DNA of 64,000 nucleotides from NCBI RefSeq assembly GCF_900141765.1, contig NZ_FSRK01000001.1, forward strand, positions 434,001 to 498,000, written 5' to 3'. This document shows, piece after piece, positions 8,048 through 15,562 of this stretch. This stretch comes from Epilithonimonas zeae (GTDB lineage Bacteria > Bacteroidota > Bacteroidia > Flavobacteriales > Weeksellaceae). Each line of letters starts with the position of its first letter. The first letter of the stretch is position 1. A program made the position numbers and the translations under genes. The notes under the pieces were generated by a model. It had not been told where the DNA came from. It made no database searches and saw only the letters and a list, made by a program, of their open reading frames with translations.

Positions 8048-8701
8048 CTAATAATTCCTTTCTCCAAAAATCGCAGAACCAACCCTTACAGAATTTGAGC
8101 CAGATTTTATCGCAATTGGAAAATCACCACTCATTCCCATTGATAAAGTTTCTAAAGGTTTCAGTTCAGATAATTCATCAAAAAGATTTTTCAGAATAGA
8201 AAACTCTTCACGAATTTGAGTTTCATCATCCACAAAGCTCGCCATTCCCATTAGCCCTTTGATTTCGATATTCGGATAATTTCCATTAAGATAATCATTG
8301 AAAATTTCTTTAGCCTGATCCACTGTCAAACCAAATTTCGTGTCTTCTTTTGCGATTTTGACCTGAAGCAGAACGTTGATTTTTCTATTGTTTTTCAGAG
8401 CTTCCTTATCTACTTCTTTCAACAATTTTTCACTGTCAATACTTTCTATCATTGCAATAAAACCGGCAATGTATTTCACTTTGTTGGTTTGAAGATGCCC
8501 AATCAAATGCCATTCGATATCGCTGGGAAGAACGGGTTGTTTTTCCAGTAATTCCTGAACTTTATTTTCTCCAAAAGCGCGTTGTCCCAAATTATAAACC
8601 TCCTTAATTTTTTCAGCTGGATTGGTTTTGGAAACTGTTACTAGTTTTACATTTTCGGGAAGTTGAGAAAGGATATCTTGATAGTTTTGTTCGAGTGACA
8701 T
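8048..8701 (-). CDS. YggS-family PLP-binding protein (PLP homeostasis)
   Basis: Cytosolic single-domain alanine-racemase-fold protein of 217 residues that binds pyridoxal phosphate and influences B6 and amino-acid balance; no catalysis is established for the family. The PLP lysine is K25 in 'LVTVSKTN'. Other hallmarks are 'FGENKVQEL', 'WHLIGHLQTNK', 'KFGL' and the C-terminal 'MGMSGDFPIAI' followed by 'GSNSVRVGSAIFGER'. It is convergent with the glycan operon. A TAttTTTG element lies on the minus strand at 8737-8730. Confidence 0.93.
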   Translation of the reverse strand: MSLEQNYQDILSQLPENVKLVTVSKTNPAEKIKEVYNLGQRAFGENKVQELLEKQPVLPSDIEWHLIGHLQTNKVKYIAGFIAMIESIDSEKLLKEVDKEALKNNRKINVLLQVKIAKEDTKFGLTVDQAKEIFNDYLNGNYPNIEIKGLMGMASFVDDETQIREEFSILKNLFDELSELKPLETLSMGMSGDFPIAIKSGSNSVRVGSAIFGERNY

Positions 8702-8729
8702 TGTAATTGAATTTTAGAAAAATCTGATA

Positions 8730-8737
8730 CAAAAATA
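8730..8737 (-). promoter_or_regulatory. Minus-strand -7 element for the yggS-like gene
   Basis: CAAAAATA on the plus strand reads TATTTTTG on the minus strand, 29 bp before the start codon. No clear -33 TTG is present. Confidence 0.4.
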
Positions 8738-8762
8738 GAGATTAATTACTTATTTAAATCAG

Positions 8763-8793
8763 TTCCAAAATTGTTCTAAAATTCGTAAATTTG
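8763..8793 (+). promoter_or_regulatory. Probable lpdA promoter
   Basis: TAaaTTTG at 8786-8793 with a near-consensus TTC at 8763-8765 (20-bp spacer), 35 bp before the lpdA start. Confidence 0.45.
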
Positions 8794-8827
8794 AGGAAAT
8801 TTTTATTCGAATAATAATCACAAAGAT

Positions 8828-10231
8828 ATGAGTCAATTTGATGTAACCGTTATCGGTTCTGGTCCTGGCGGATATGTTGCAGCAATCAGAGCTGCGCAAT
8901 TAGGTTTCAAAACTGCAATTATTGAGAAATATCCTACCTTGGGCGGAACTTGTCTTAACGTGGGTTGTATCCCTTCCAAAGCTTTGCTGGACAGTTCTGA
9001 GCATTTCGAAAAAGCAAAACACGAGTTTGCAGATTACGGAATTATCATCGATGAGCCAAAAGTAGATTTGGCAAAAATGATTGAACGTAAAAATGGAGTA
9101 GTAGAACAAACGACAAAAGGAATCAATTTCCTAATGGATAAAAACAAAATCACAGTTTTTGAAGGTCTTGGAAGCTTCGAATCTGCTACACAAATTAAAG
9201 TAACTAAAAACGATGGTTCTTCTGAAACTATCGAATCAAAATATACAATTATCGCAACTGGTTCAAAACCATCATCTTTACCTTTCATCACTCTGGATAA
9301 AGAAAGAGTAATTACTTCTACAGAAGCTTTGAATTTGAAAGAAATTCCTAAGCATTTGGTTGTAATCGGTGGAGGAGTAATCGGTCTTGAATTGGGTTCT
9401 GTTTATTTGAGATTGGGTTCTCAGGTAACTGTGGTTGAGTTTATGGACAAGATCATCCCAGGAATGGATGGTGCGCTTTCCAAAGAATTGCAAAAAGTTC
9501 TTAGAAAACAAGGAATGAAATTCGAGCTTTCTACAGCGGTTTCTGCAGTGGAGAGAAATGGAGATTCTGTAAAAGTTACAGCCAAAAATAAAAAAGGTGA
9601 AGAAGTCAAATTCGAAGGTGATTATGTTTTGGTTTCTGTGGGAAGAAGACCTTACACAGACGGACTTGGATTAGAAAAAGCAGGAGTTGAATTGGACGAA
9701 AGAGGAAGAGTTAAAACCAACGACCATTTGCAAACTAATGTTTCTAACATCTACGCTATCGGTGATGTTATCAAAGGCGCAATGTTGGCGCACAAAGCGG
9801 AAGAAGAAGGAACTTTGGTAGCTGAAATTTTAGCTGGACAAAAACCTCACATCAACTATAACTTGATTCCAGGAGTAGTTTATACTTGGCCAGAAGTTGC
9901 CGGTGTTGGTAAGACAGAAGAGCAGCTAAAAGAAGAAGGTGTGGCTTATAAAGTAGGAAGTTTCCCAATGAGAGCTTTAGGAAGAAGCCGTGCAAGTGGT
10001 GATACAGACGGATTTGTAAAAATCATCGCTGACGAAAAAACTGACGAAGTTCTAGGTTTCCATATGATTGGGGCTAGAGCAGCAGATTTGGTTGCAGAAG
10101 GTGTGATGGCAATGGAGTTCCGTGCAAGTGCTGAAGATATCGCAAGAAGTTCTCACGCACACCCAACTTATGCAGAAGCTGTGAAAGAAGCTGCTTTGGA
10201 TGCGACTGGAAAAAGGTCGATTCACATGTAA
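8828..10231 (+). CDS. lpdA: Dihydrolipoyl dehydrogenase (E3)
   Basis: FAD-dependent disulfide oxidoreductase that reoxidises the lipoyl groups of 2-oxoacid dehydrogenase complexes and the glycine cleavage system, in the cytosol. It has 467 residues. The FAD GxGxxG is 'GSGPGG' (10-15), the redox pair C42/C47 lies in 'GGTCLNVGCIPSK', the NAD motif is 'GGGVIGLELG', and the catalytic dyad H445/E450 is in 'HAHPTYAE'. It is monocistronic here: the E1 and E2 subunit genes are not adjacent. A terminator follows at 10254. Confidence 0.96.
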   Translation: MSQFDVTVIGSGPGGYVAAIRAAQLGFKTAIIEKYPTLGGTCLNVGCIPSKALLDSSEHFEKAKHEFADYGIIIDEPKVDLAKMIERKNGVVEQTTKGINFLMDKNKITVFEGLGSFESATQIKVTKNDGSSETIESKYTIIATGSKPSSLPFITLDKERVITSTEALNLKEIPKHLVVIGGGVIGLELGSVYLRLGSQVTVVEFMDKIIPGMDGALSKELQKVLRKQGMKFELSTAVSAVERNGDSVKVTAKNKKGEEVKFEGDYVLVSVGRRPYTDGLGLEKAGVELDERGRVKTNDHLQTNVSNIYAIGDVIKGAMLAHKAEEEGTLVAEILAGQKPHINYNLIPGVVYTWPEVAGVGKTEEQLKEEGVAYKVGSFPMRALGRSRASGDTDGFVKIIADEKTDEVLGFHMIGARAADLVAEGVMAMEFRASAEDIARSSHAHPTYAEAVKEAALDATGKRSIHM

Positions 10232-10253
10232 GATTTACGTCAATATATTTTAT

Positions 10254-10281
10254 AAAGAGAGGCTTTTGTCTCTCTTTTTTA
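10254..10281 (+). terminator. Terminator after lpdA
   Basis: AAAGAGAG (10254-10261) pairs with CTCTCTTT (10270-10277), followed by T. Confidence 0.75.
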
Positions 10282-10290
10282 TTTTGGGTA

Positions 10291-10387
10291 ACTTAATCCG
10301 TCTTCTGCTCTCAAACCTAACGGAGTCGTTCGACGAAGTCAATCTTTTTGTTCCACTCTGCTCCACAAAAAGAATTTCCGCTCAAAA
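10291..10387 (-). repeat. Dispersed intergenic repeat, copy D (divergent)
   Basis: On the minus strand it reads 'GAGCGGAAATTCTTTTTGT', a short tip, then 'ACAAAAAGATTGAC' and finally 'AGACGGATTAAG'. The hairpin arms are CTTTTTGT at 10344-10351 and ACAAAAAG at 10365-10372. The order of flank, arm, tip, arm and 'GGATTAAG' tail is the same as in the copies at 27488, 43893 and 63788, with more substitutions. It lies between the lpdA terminator and aroB. Confidence 0.5.
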
Positions 10388-10493
10388 CTAACTAAGTGGT
10401 TCATCGATTCCATTAAAAATACATAGATTGAGATAAGTCGTGGCTGCGTACAATTCGTCGTCCAATTAAAACCGATTATTCCCATTTTGTTCT

Positions 10494-10501
10494 TACTTTT
10501 G
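10494..10501 (+). promoter_or_regulatory. aroB -7 element
   Basis: TActTTTG, 15 bp before the aroB start codon; a consensus -33 is not evident. Confidence 0.35.
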
Positions 10502-10515
10502 TTAAAATTTGAGTT

Positions 10516-11562
10516 ATGATAAAAGAGCTTGACCAAGATTTCACAAGTCTTAATGAATATATTGACCAAATCAAACCAAGTAAGATTTTTATTTTGGTGG
10601 ATGAGAATACGCACAATCATTGTTTACCAATCTTACTCCCAAACCTAGAAACCGAAGCTCATTTTGAGGTTATCGAGATAGAAGCTGGCGAAGAGAATAA
10701 AAATATAGAAACGGCAACACAGCTCTGGGAAATCTTTTCAGAAATGGAAGCGGACAGAAAATCTCTTCTAATCAATCTTGGTGGAGGTGTGATAACAGAT
10801 ATGGGCGGTTTTGTGGCTTCAACTTATAAAAGAGGTTTCAAATTCATCAATATTCCTACAACTCTATTATCAATGTGTGATGCTTCTATTGGAGGTAAAA
10901 CGGGAATAGATCATCAGTATCTGAAGAATATAATTGGAACATTTGCATTGCCGGAAGGTATTTTCTTTTATCCAAAATTCTTAGAAACTCTAAAATTTGA
11001 AGAACTAAGAAGTGGTTTTGCTGAAATGTTGAAACACGGATTAATCGCCGATGCTGAACATTGGAAACAATTAAGTTCTCTTGATAAAATAACGCCAGAA
11101 TCTGTTTCTCCATTCATCAGCCGAAGTATGGAAATTAAAAATAATGTGGTTTCTCAAGATTTTAAAGAAGAGAATGTCAGAAAAACACTCAACTTTGGCC
11201 ATACGATTGGTCATGCTGTGGAAAGTCTTTTCTTGAAAAAAGGCAATCTAATTCCTCACGGAGAAGCTGTAGCGCTTGGAATAATTTGCGAAACACATTT
11301 GGCTTTTCTTTGCGGATTGATTGATGTAGAAGTGTCATCAGTTATTATTAGTAAAATAAAAAGATTGTTTCCTTATATCGATATTTCAGAATTCAAGAAT
11401 GCTGCTATTATGGGTTTGATGTTTAATGATAAAAAAAATCAGGACGGAAATATCAATTTTTCATTGATTAATGGAATTGGAAGTTGTCTTTTTGACCAAA
11501 AATTAAGTCCGGAACAAATTATTTTGACCCTAAATTTCTATAAAGAACTTAATCAGAATTGA
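10516..11562 (+). CDS. aroB: 3-dehydroquinate synthase
   Basis: NAD- and metal-dependent second step of the shikimate pathway: DAHP to 3-dehydroquinate, cytosolic. It has 348 residues. Seen are the NAD-binding 'NLGGGVITDMGGFVAS', the substrate loop 'SIGGKTGID', and the metal-site strings 'GFAEMLKHG', 'NFGHTIGHAVE' and 'HGEAVALG'. The usual 'LLAQVDSS' before GGKT is 'LLSMCDAS' here, a local substitution that keeps the Lys-bearing GGKT motif. The gene stands alone, without other aro genes. Confidence 0.94.
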   Translation: MIKELDQDFTSLNEYIDQIKPSKIFILVDENTHNHCLPILLPNLETEAHFEVIEIEAGEENKNIETATQLWEIFSEMEADRKSLLINLGGGVITDMGGFVASTYKRGFKFINIPTTLLSMCDASIGGKTGIDHQYLKNIIGTFALPEGIFFYPKFLETLKFEELRSGFAEMLKHGLIADAEHWKQLSSLDKITPESVSPFISRSMEIKNNVVSQDFKEENVRKTLNFGHTIGHAVESLFLKKGNLIPHGEAVALGIICETHLAFLCGLIDVEVSSVIISKIKRLFPYIDISEFKNAAIMGLMFNDKKNQDGNINFSLINGIGSCLFDQKLSPEQIILTLNFYKELNQN

Positions 11563-11721
11563 TTTTTGTTATTTATTGAATAATATTTTAATCCATTGAA
11601 AACAAGCTTTTTGAATTATTGATTTCAAGCTAATAATCATTTATAATAATTGATTATTTAAATTTTGGCAAAGATTTTGAAACTATCCAAATCGTAAAAA
11701 CAAAATTTAAAATTTGAAATT

Positions 11722-12408
11722 ATGAAAAAGTTATTTTTAGGATTAGGTTTAGTAGCGGGAACATTTGCATTTGCACAAACTAGTCCGTCGTTCGGTTTAA
11801 AAGCAGGTCTTAACATTTCATCAATCTCAGATGATGGCTATGAAGATTCAAAATCTAAAGCTGGGTTCTATGGAGGTGTTTTTATGAATGCACCCTTATC
11901 AGAACAATTCAGTATTCAACCAGAGGTTTTGTATAGCCAAATGGGAGCTAAAGTTACTGGAACCAATTCTTATACTATTGGAGGTGTAACTACTACGGAT
12001 AAAAACTCTGCAAGTCTTAATTTAGATTATGTAACAGTTCCTGTAATGTTTCAATTTCATGCAACGCCTAATTTTTATTTAGAAGCTGGTCCTGAATTTG
12101 GATTCTTAGTTGGAGCTAAGGCTAAAGGTGATACAACTAGAACTATTACTTCTGGAGGCTCATCTTCTACAAGTACAGAGTCTTATTCTTCAAGAGATAT
12201 TAAAGATTTTTATAGTGGATTCAATATGGGAGCAGGACTAGGTCTTGGTTTTAATTTCACTCAGAATTTTGGAATCAATGCAAGGTATGTTGCCGGATTT
12301 ACTGATATCAACAAGAAAAACAACGACGAAGATGGTAATACTACATTAGAACAAAGTGGTAAAAACAGAAACAATACCTTCCAAGTTGGATTATCTTACA
12401 AATTCTAA
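11722..12408 (+). CDS. Outer-membrane beta-barrel protein, PorT family (paralog 1)
   Basis: A 228-residue protein with a cleaved signal peptide (about 1-18, 'GTFAFAQ') and an alternating-strand barrel pattern ending in aromatic 'FQVGLSYKF', the usual C-terminal outer-membrane signature. Conserved strings are 'FGLKAGLNISSIS', 'GFYGGVFMNAPL', 'SIQPEVLYSQMG' and 'YLEAGPEFGFLVG'. Members are small barrels of unknown transport role. The next gene is a clear paralog with the same strings in the same order. A serine/threonine-rich loop at about 145-170 is the main difference between the two. Confidence 0.85.
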   Translation: MKKLFLGLGLVAGTFAFAQTSPSFGLKAGLNISSISDDGYEDSKSKAGFYGGVFMNAPLSEQFSIQPEVLYSQMGAKVTGTNSYTIGGVTTTDKNSASLNLDYVTVPVMFQFHATPNFYLEAGPEFGFLVGAKAKGDTTRTITSGGSSSTSTESYSSRDIKDFYSGFNMGAGLGLGFNFTQNFGINARYVAGFTDINKKNNDEDGNTTLEQSGKNRNNTFQVGLSYKF

Positions 12409-12433
12409 TATTACATAATATTAAATTATTACT

Positions 12434-12459
12434 AAAGACCGATTATTTCGGTCTTTTTT
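12434..12459 (+). terminator. Terminator between the two barrel genes
   Basis: AAAGACCGA (12434-12442) pairs with TCGGTCTTT (12448-12456), then T. The two paralogs are therefore likely separate transcripts. Confidence 0.8.
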
Positions 12460-12473
12460 AATTTGATAATTTA

Positions 12474-12481
12474 TATTTTTG
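12474..12481 (+). promoter_or_regulatory. -7 element for the second barrel gene
   Basis: TAttTTTG, 20 bp before the ATG at 12502. Its position argues against the longer in-frame start at 12463. Confidence 0.45.
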
Positions 12482-12501
12482 TTCTTCATAAACAATTATA
12501 T

Positions 12502-13092
12502 ATGAAGAAAATATTTGGGTTGTTGGGATTGACGATGATATCATTGGCTTACTCTCAATCATTTGGTGTAAAAGGAGGAGCGAACATCTCTACAATCAGT
12601 CAAGAAAATGGTTGGGGTGATAAAAATTCTAAGGTTGGTTTTTATGCGGGATTGTATATGAATGCACCAGTTAATGCTTTACTTAGTATTCAGCCAGAAT
12701 TGATATATAACAATATGGGAGTGAAATATGAAAATGGAAATACTTCTCACACGCTGAATCTTAATTATGTATCAATGCCAATTATGTTTCAGTTTGAATT
12801 GATACCTAAGTTCTATGTCGAAGGTGGACCTCAGTTTGGTGTTTTGGTTGGTAATAAAAATAAATATGAGAGTGATAGCAAAACCATAATCGAGAAAGAT
12901 AAAGATGCTTACAATCAATTGGATCTGAGTGGCGGAGTTGGATTAGGTTTTAAATTCAATAATATGGCAATTGGAGCCAGATATATTATTGGTTTTACTG
13001 ATATTAAGAAAAATGGTTCTACAAGTTGGAATAATAGTGATAAACAGCTAAGGAATAGTGGATTCCAAATTGGATTGCAATACGGATTTTAA
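12502..13092 (+). CDS. Outer-membrane beta-barrel protein, PorT family (paralog 2)
   Basis: A 196-residue barrel protein, closely similar to the preceding gene: 'FGVKGGANISTIS', 'GFYAGLYMNAPV', 'SIQPELIYNNMG', 'YVEGGPQFGVLVG' and a C-terminal 'FQIGLQYGF'. I chose the ATG at 12502 because it begins a proper signal peptide (MKKIFGLLGLTMISLAYSQ) and follows a -7 element; the frame is open further upstream to 12463. It probably arose by tandem duplication. It is convergent with the metalloprotease gene and they share a two-way terminator. Confidence 0.85.
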   Translation: MKKIFGLLGLTMISLAYSQSFGVKGGANISTISQENGWGDKNSKVGFYAGLYMNAPVNALLSIQPELIYNNMGVKYENGNTSHTLNLNYVSMPIMFQFELIPKFYVEGGPQFGVLVGNKNKYESDSKTIIEKDKDAYNQLDLSGGVGLGFKFNNMAIGARYIIGFTDIKKNGSTSWNNSDKQLRNSGFQIGLQYGF

Positions 13093-13116
13093 TTTGATTT
13101 AAATTAATTTTTGAAC

Positions 13117-13156
13117 AAAAAAAACCAACTTCGAAAAGAAGTTGGTTTTTGTTTTT
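13117..13156. terminator. Bidirectional terminator
   Basis: AAAAACCAACTT (13120-13131) pairs with AAGTTGGTTTTT (13139-13150), with A-rich and T-rich flanks on both sides, between two convergent genes. Confidence 0.85.
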
Positions 13157-13168
13157 AAGTTTAATTGC

Positions 13169-15427
13169 TTATTTAACAATAAGATTTTTGCTAGTAGTTT
13201 CTCCGTTGTTAGAAATTACAATTCTGTAAGTTCCTGTTTTCAAACTAGAAATGTTAACCTGAGTTTTTTCATTTTCCAAAGATCCATTAGAAACTAATTT
13301 TCCGGAAAGATCTAAGATTTGATAACTAGCTCCTTTGTTTACCTTACTCAAAGAGATATTAACTTCTCCTTTTGTAGGGTTTGGATAGATAGCAAAACCT
13401 TTGTCAAAAGCAGATTCGTTAACTGCTAGAACTTTATTAATGTTAAATCTGGCAGAGTTTACAGCGAAATATATATTGTTTACAGCTTTTACCATAATCC
13501 TTGCATTTCCATTGTTTTCATTTGGAAGAATTACATCAGCGCTTCCTGTATTAGGCACACTTTCCGCTAATACGGTCGGGAAAGTTAAACCATTATCAGA
13601 AGAAAGTAAGATTTGTACATTCTCCGTGTTAATTGGGGCTACGTTGGTTCCAGCAAGATCCCAGGTTACAGGCAGAGTAGAACCTCCATTATAGTTGGCC
13701 GCTAATGTCTGAGAAGTCACTTTGAAAGGACCAGTTGTTGTAACAGTTACTTTCATCAAATCTCTTGCAGATTGATTTCCTGTCGCTTTGTTGTCATTTA
13801 CCAAAAGAGAGAAATTCAGAGTTCTTGCAACATTTGGTATTACTTCCCATTTCGGTGTCAAAATATTGTTGGCAATGGATGACATTGTTGGGAAATATCT
13901 TTGTGGAGAAGTTGTAGGTGTAAATGATCTGAAGGCTGTTCCTAGGGTTGAAGTAGCAACGGGAGGTTGTGGGTTGTTGGCAAGCGCTGCAAAATCTGTT
14001 TGTTCCCAAAGATAAGTTAAATCATCTCCATCAGGATCAGTTCCAGAACCTGTCAGAACAAATGCGGTTCCATTAGGAATTGTGTAATCTGCACCTGCAT
14101 CAGCAGTCGGAACACCATTATTATTTGATGTTTTTACGGAGCAATCTGTAGTTCTGGAGATGAAATTGTACATTTCATTAACACTTACAGAATGAAAATA
14201 GGCATCGCTTCGTGTTTGTATATTATTGGTAGATCCGCAGATTCCCGCATAAGCCATAATCGTGCTGCCACTACCTGGCTCCACCGCTGTACCATTATTA
14301 GCATTGCCTTGGCAAGATCCTGTATTGGCACGGAAAGTATGGTTGCCACCAAATTGATGACCCATCTCGTGCGCTACATAATCTATGTTGAAAGCATCAT
14401 TGATTGGGGAATTTGTACCTGTTGTTCCTTGTGCCTTCCTAGAAGCATTACAAGGAGATTGAAGCGAAGCGACACCACCAGAAGCCGTACTGAAAACGTG
14501 CCCAATGTCATAATTGTTTGTACCGATAACATTATCACAAACCGTTTGATTTTGTCCTAATAGAGGGTAACCATTAGCCGCAGAGTTTTCGTTGTCATAG
14601 TTGTCACTATCGATAAAGATGATTTGGTCATTATTTGGGACTAATACCATTGTCAAGGAAACAGTTTTTTCATAAACACCATTTACTCTGGTCATAGAGG
14701 CATTCATCGCAGCTAAAACTGCTGCTTTTTTCTGTTCCAAAGTACCACCAGACAATCCTGCTCTATTTACATGGAAAGCTGCATATTCTATAGTACAAGC
14801 TAATGCTAAGCGATATTTTCTTAGCATTCCGTCTTTTACTATTGGAGCTTTCAGGGCGATAGGTTCTACAGATGGTGGTGTTTGGAAATTAGCTTGGTCA
14901 AATCCACAATTGAATTGCTCGGGATATGCAGGCAAATCACTTCTTTTATAAACGATAAAAGTTGACAGGTCATCTGTATAGGTATCCAAATAACTCACTT
15001 CCCAATTATCAAAATACATCACATTGATTCCATCAAATGGAGATGTGCTAAGTCTAATTGTATTACCACTGTTATCTTTCTGATAACCTACATAAGACTT
15101 GATGTCAGGATATTTATCAGATAATTCCTTGGCCATTACAGGAGCTTCCTTCACAACATAATCTACTAATTTCCCACTAGCATTTGGAAATTTGATGACA
15201 ACATCTTCGTTGATGGATTCTCTTGCAGGGGCTTTTGCCAACTCAGACTTAATTCCTTTCATGTCCAGCTTGTAGAGATTGTAAGCCTTAGGTGTCGTTG
15301 TTCTTTCTTTGAGCGAGATTGTTTTCCCAAGAACACTTGCATTTTGAACTGGAGTCCAAAAATTTTTTTGAGCACTTAGTAGAATAGATGCTAAGATACC
15401 AGTGACAGTTAATAAATGTTTTACCAT
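13169..15427 (-). CDS. Secreted reprolysin-like zinc metalloprotease, T9SS cargo
   Basis: Predicted extracellular metzincin protease of 752 residues. It has a signal peptide (1-19, 'LASILLSAQ') and a propeptide-like region to about 200. The catalytic domain (about 205-425) carries the zinc motif 'HEMGHQFGGNH' (H353, E354, H357, H363) and a Met-turn 'IMAYAGICGS'. Ig/cadherin-like beta domains follow (about 440-670). A T9SS type A sorting domain ends it, from 'FAIYPNPTKGEVNISL' to 'SKNLIVK'. Members of this group degrade host or environmental proteins; the substrate is not inferable. It is a monocistronic minus-strand gene. Confidence 0.92.
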   Translation of the reverse strand: MVKHLLTVTGILASILLSAQKNFWTPVQNASVLGKTISLKERTTTPKAYNLYKLDMKGIKSELAKAPARESINEDVVIKFPNASGKLVDYVVKEAPVMAKELSDKYPDIKSYVGYQKDNSGNTIRLSTSPFDGINVMYFDNWEVSYLDTYTDDLSTFIVYKRSDLPAYPEQFNCGFDQANFQTPPSVEPIALKAPIVKDGMLRKYRLALACTIEYAAFHVNRAGLSGGTLEQKKAAVLAAMNASMTRVNGVYEKTVSLTMVLVPNNDQIIFIDSDNYDNENSAANGYPLLGQNQTVCDNVIGTNNYDIGHVFSTASGGVASLQSPCNASRKAQGTTGTNSPINDAFNIDYVAHEMGHQFGGNHTFRANTGSCQGNANNGTAVEPGSGSTIMAYAGICGSTNNIQTRSDAYFHSVSVNEMYNFISRTTDCSVKTSNNNGVPTADAGADYTIPNGTAFVLTGSGTDPDGDDLTYLWEQTDFAALANNPQPPVATSTLGTAFRSFTPTTSPQRYFPTMSSIANNILTPKWEVIPNVARTLNFSLLVNDNKATGNQSARDLMKVTVTTTGPFKVTSQTLAANYNGGSTLPVTWDLAGTNVAPINTENVQILLSSDNGLTFPTVLAESVPNTGSADVILPNENNGNARIMVKAVNNIYFAVNSARFNINKVLAVNESAFDKGFAIYPNPTKGEVNISLSKVNKGASYQILDLSGKLVSNGSLENEKTQVNISSLKTGTYRIVISNNGETTSKNLIVK

Positions 15428-15504
15428 AATTATATATTATAAGATTAATATTTAAAAGAAAGTTTAGTCGTTTTATTAGTTGATTAAAAAAAAGTATTTA
15501 AAAA

Positions 15505-15546
15505 TAAAAAAAAGCAACCAAATATTATTATTTGATTGCTTTTTTA
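15505..15546 (-). terminator. Terminator after the alpha-2-macroglobulin-like gene
   Basis: AAAAAAGCAAcCAAATA pairs with TATTTGATTGCTTTTTT with one mismatch; on the minus strand it is followed by a long T-rich run. Confidence 0.75.
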
Positions 15547-15562
15547 ACAGTTTTAATATTAA

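Noticed and set aside
10200-10391. 63-codon ORF at the end of lpdA
   Set aside because: It overlaps the lpdA end, its terminator and repeat copy D.
12463-12501. Longer N-terminus for the second barrel protein
   Set aside because: The extension would put hydrophobic residues before a good signal peptide and overlap the -7 element.
14192-14560. Plus-strand ORF of 122 codons inside the metalloprotease gene
   Set aside because: It is a shadow frame opposite a well-supported coding sequence with intact zinc motif.
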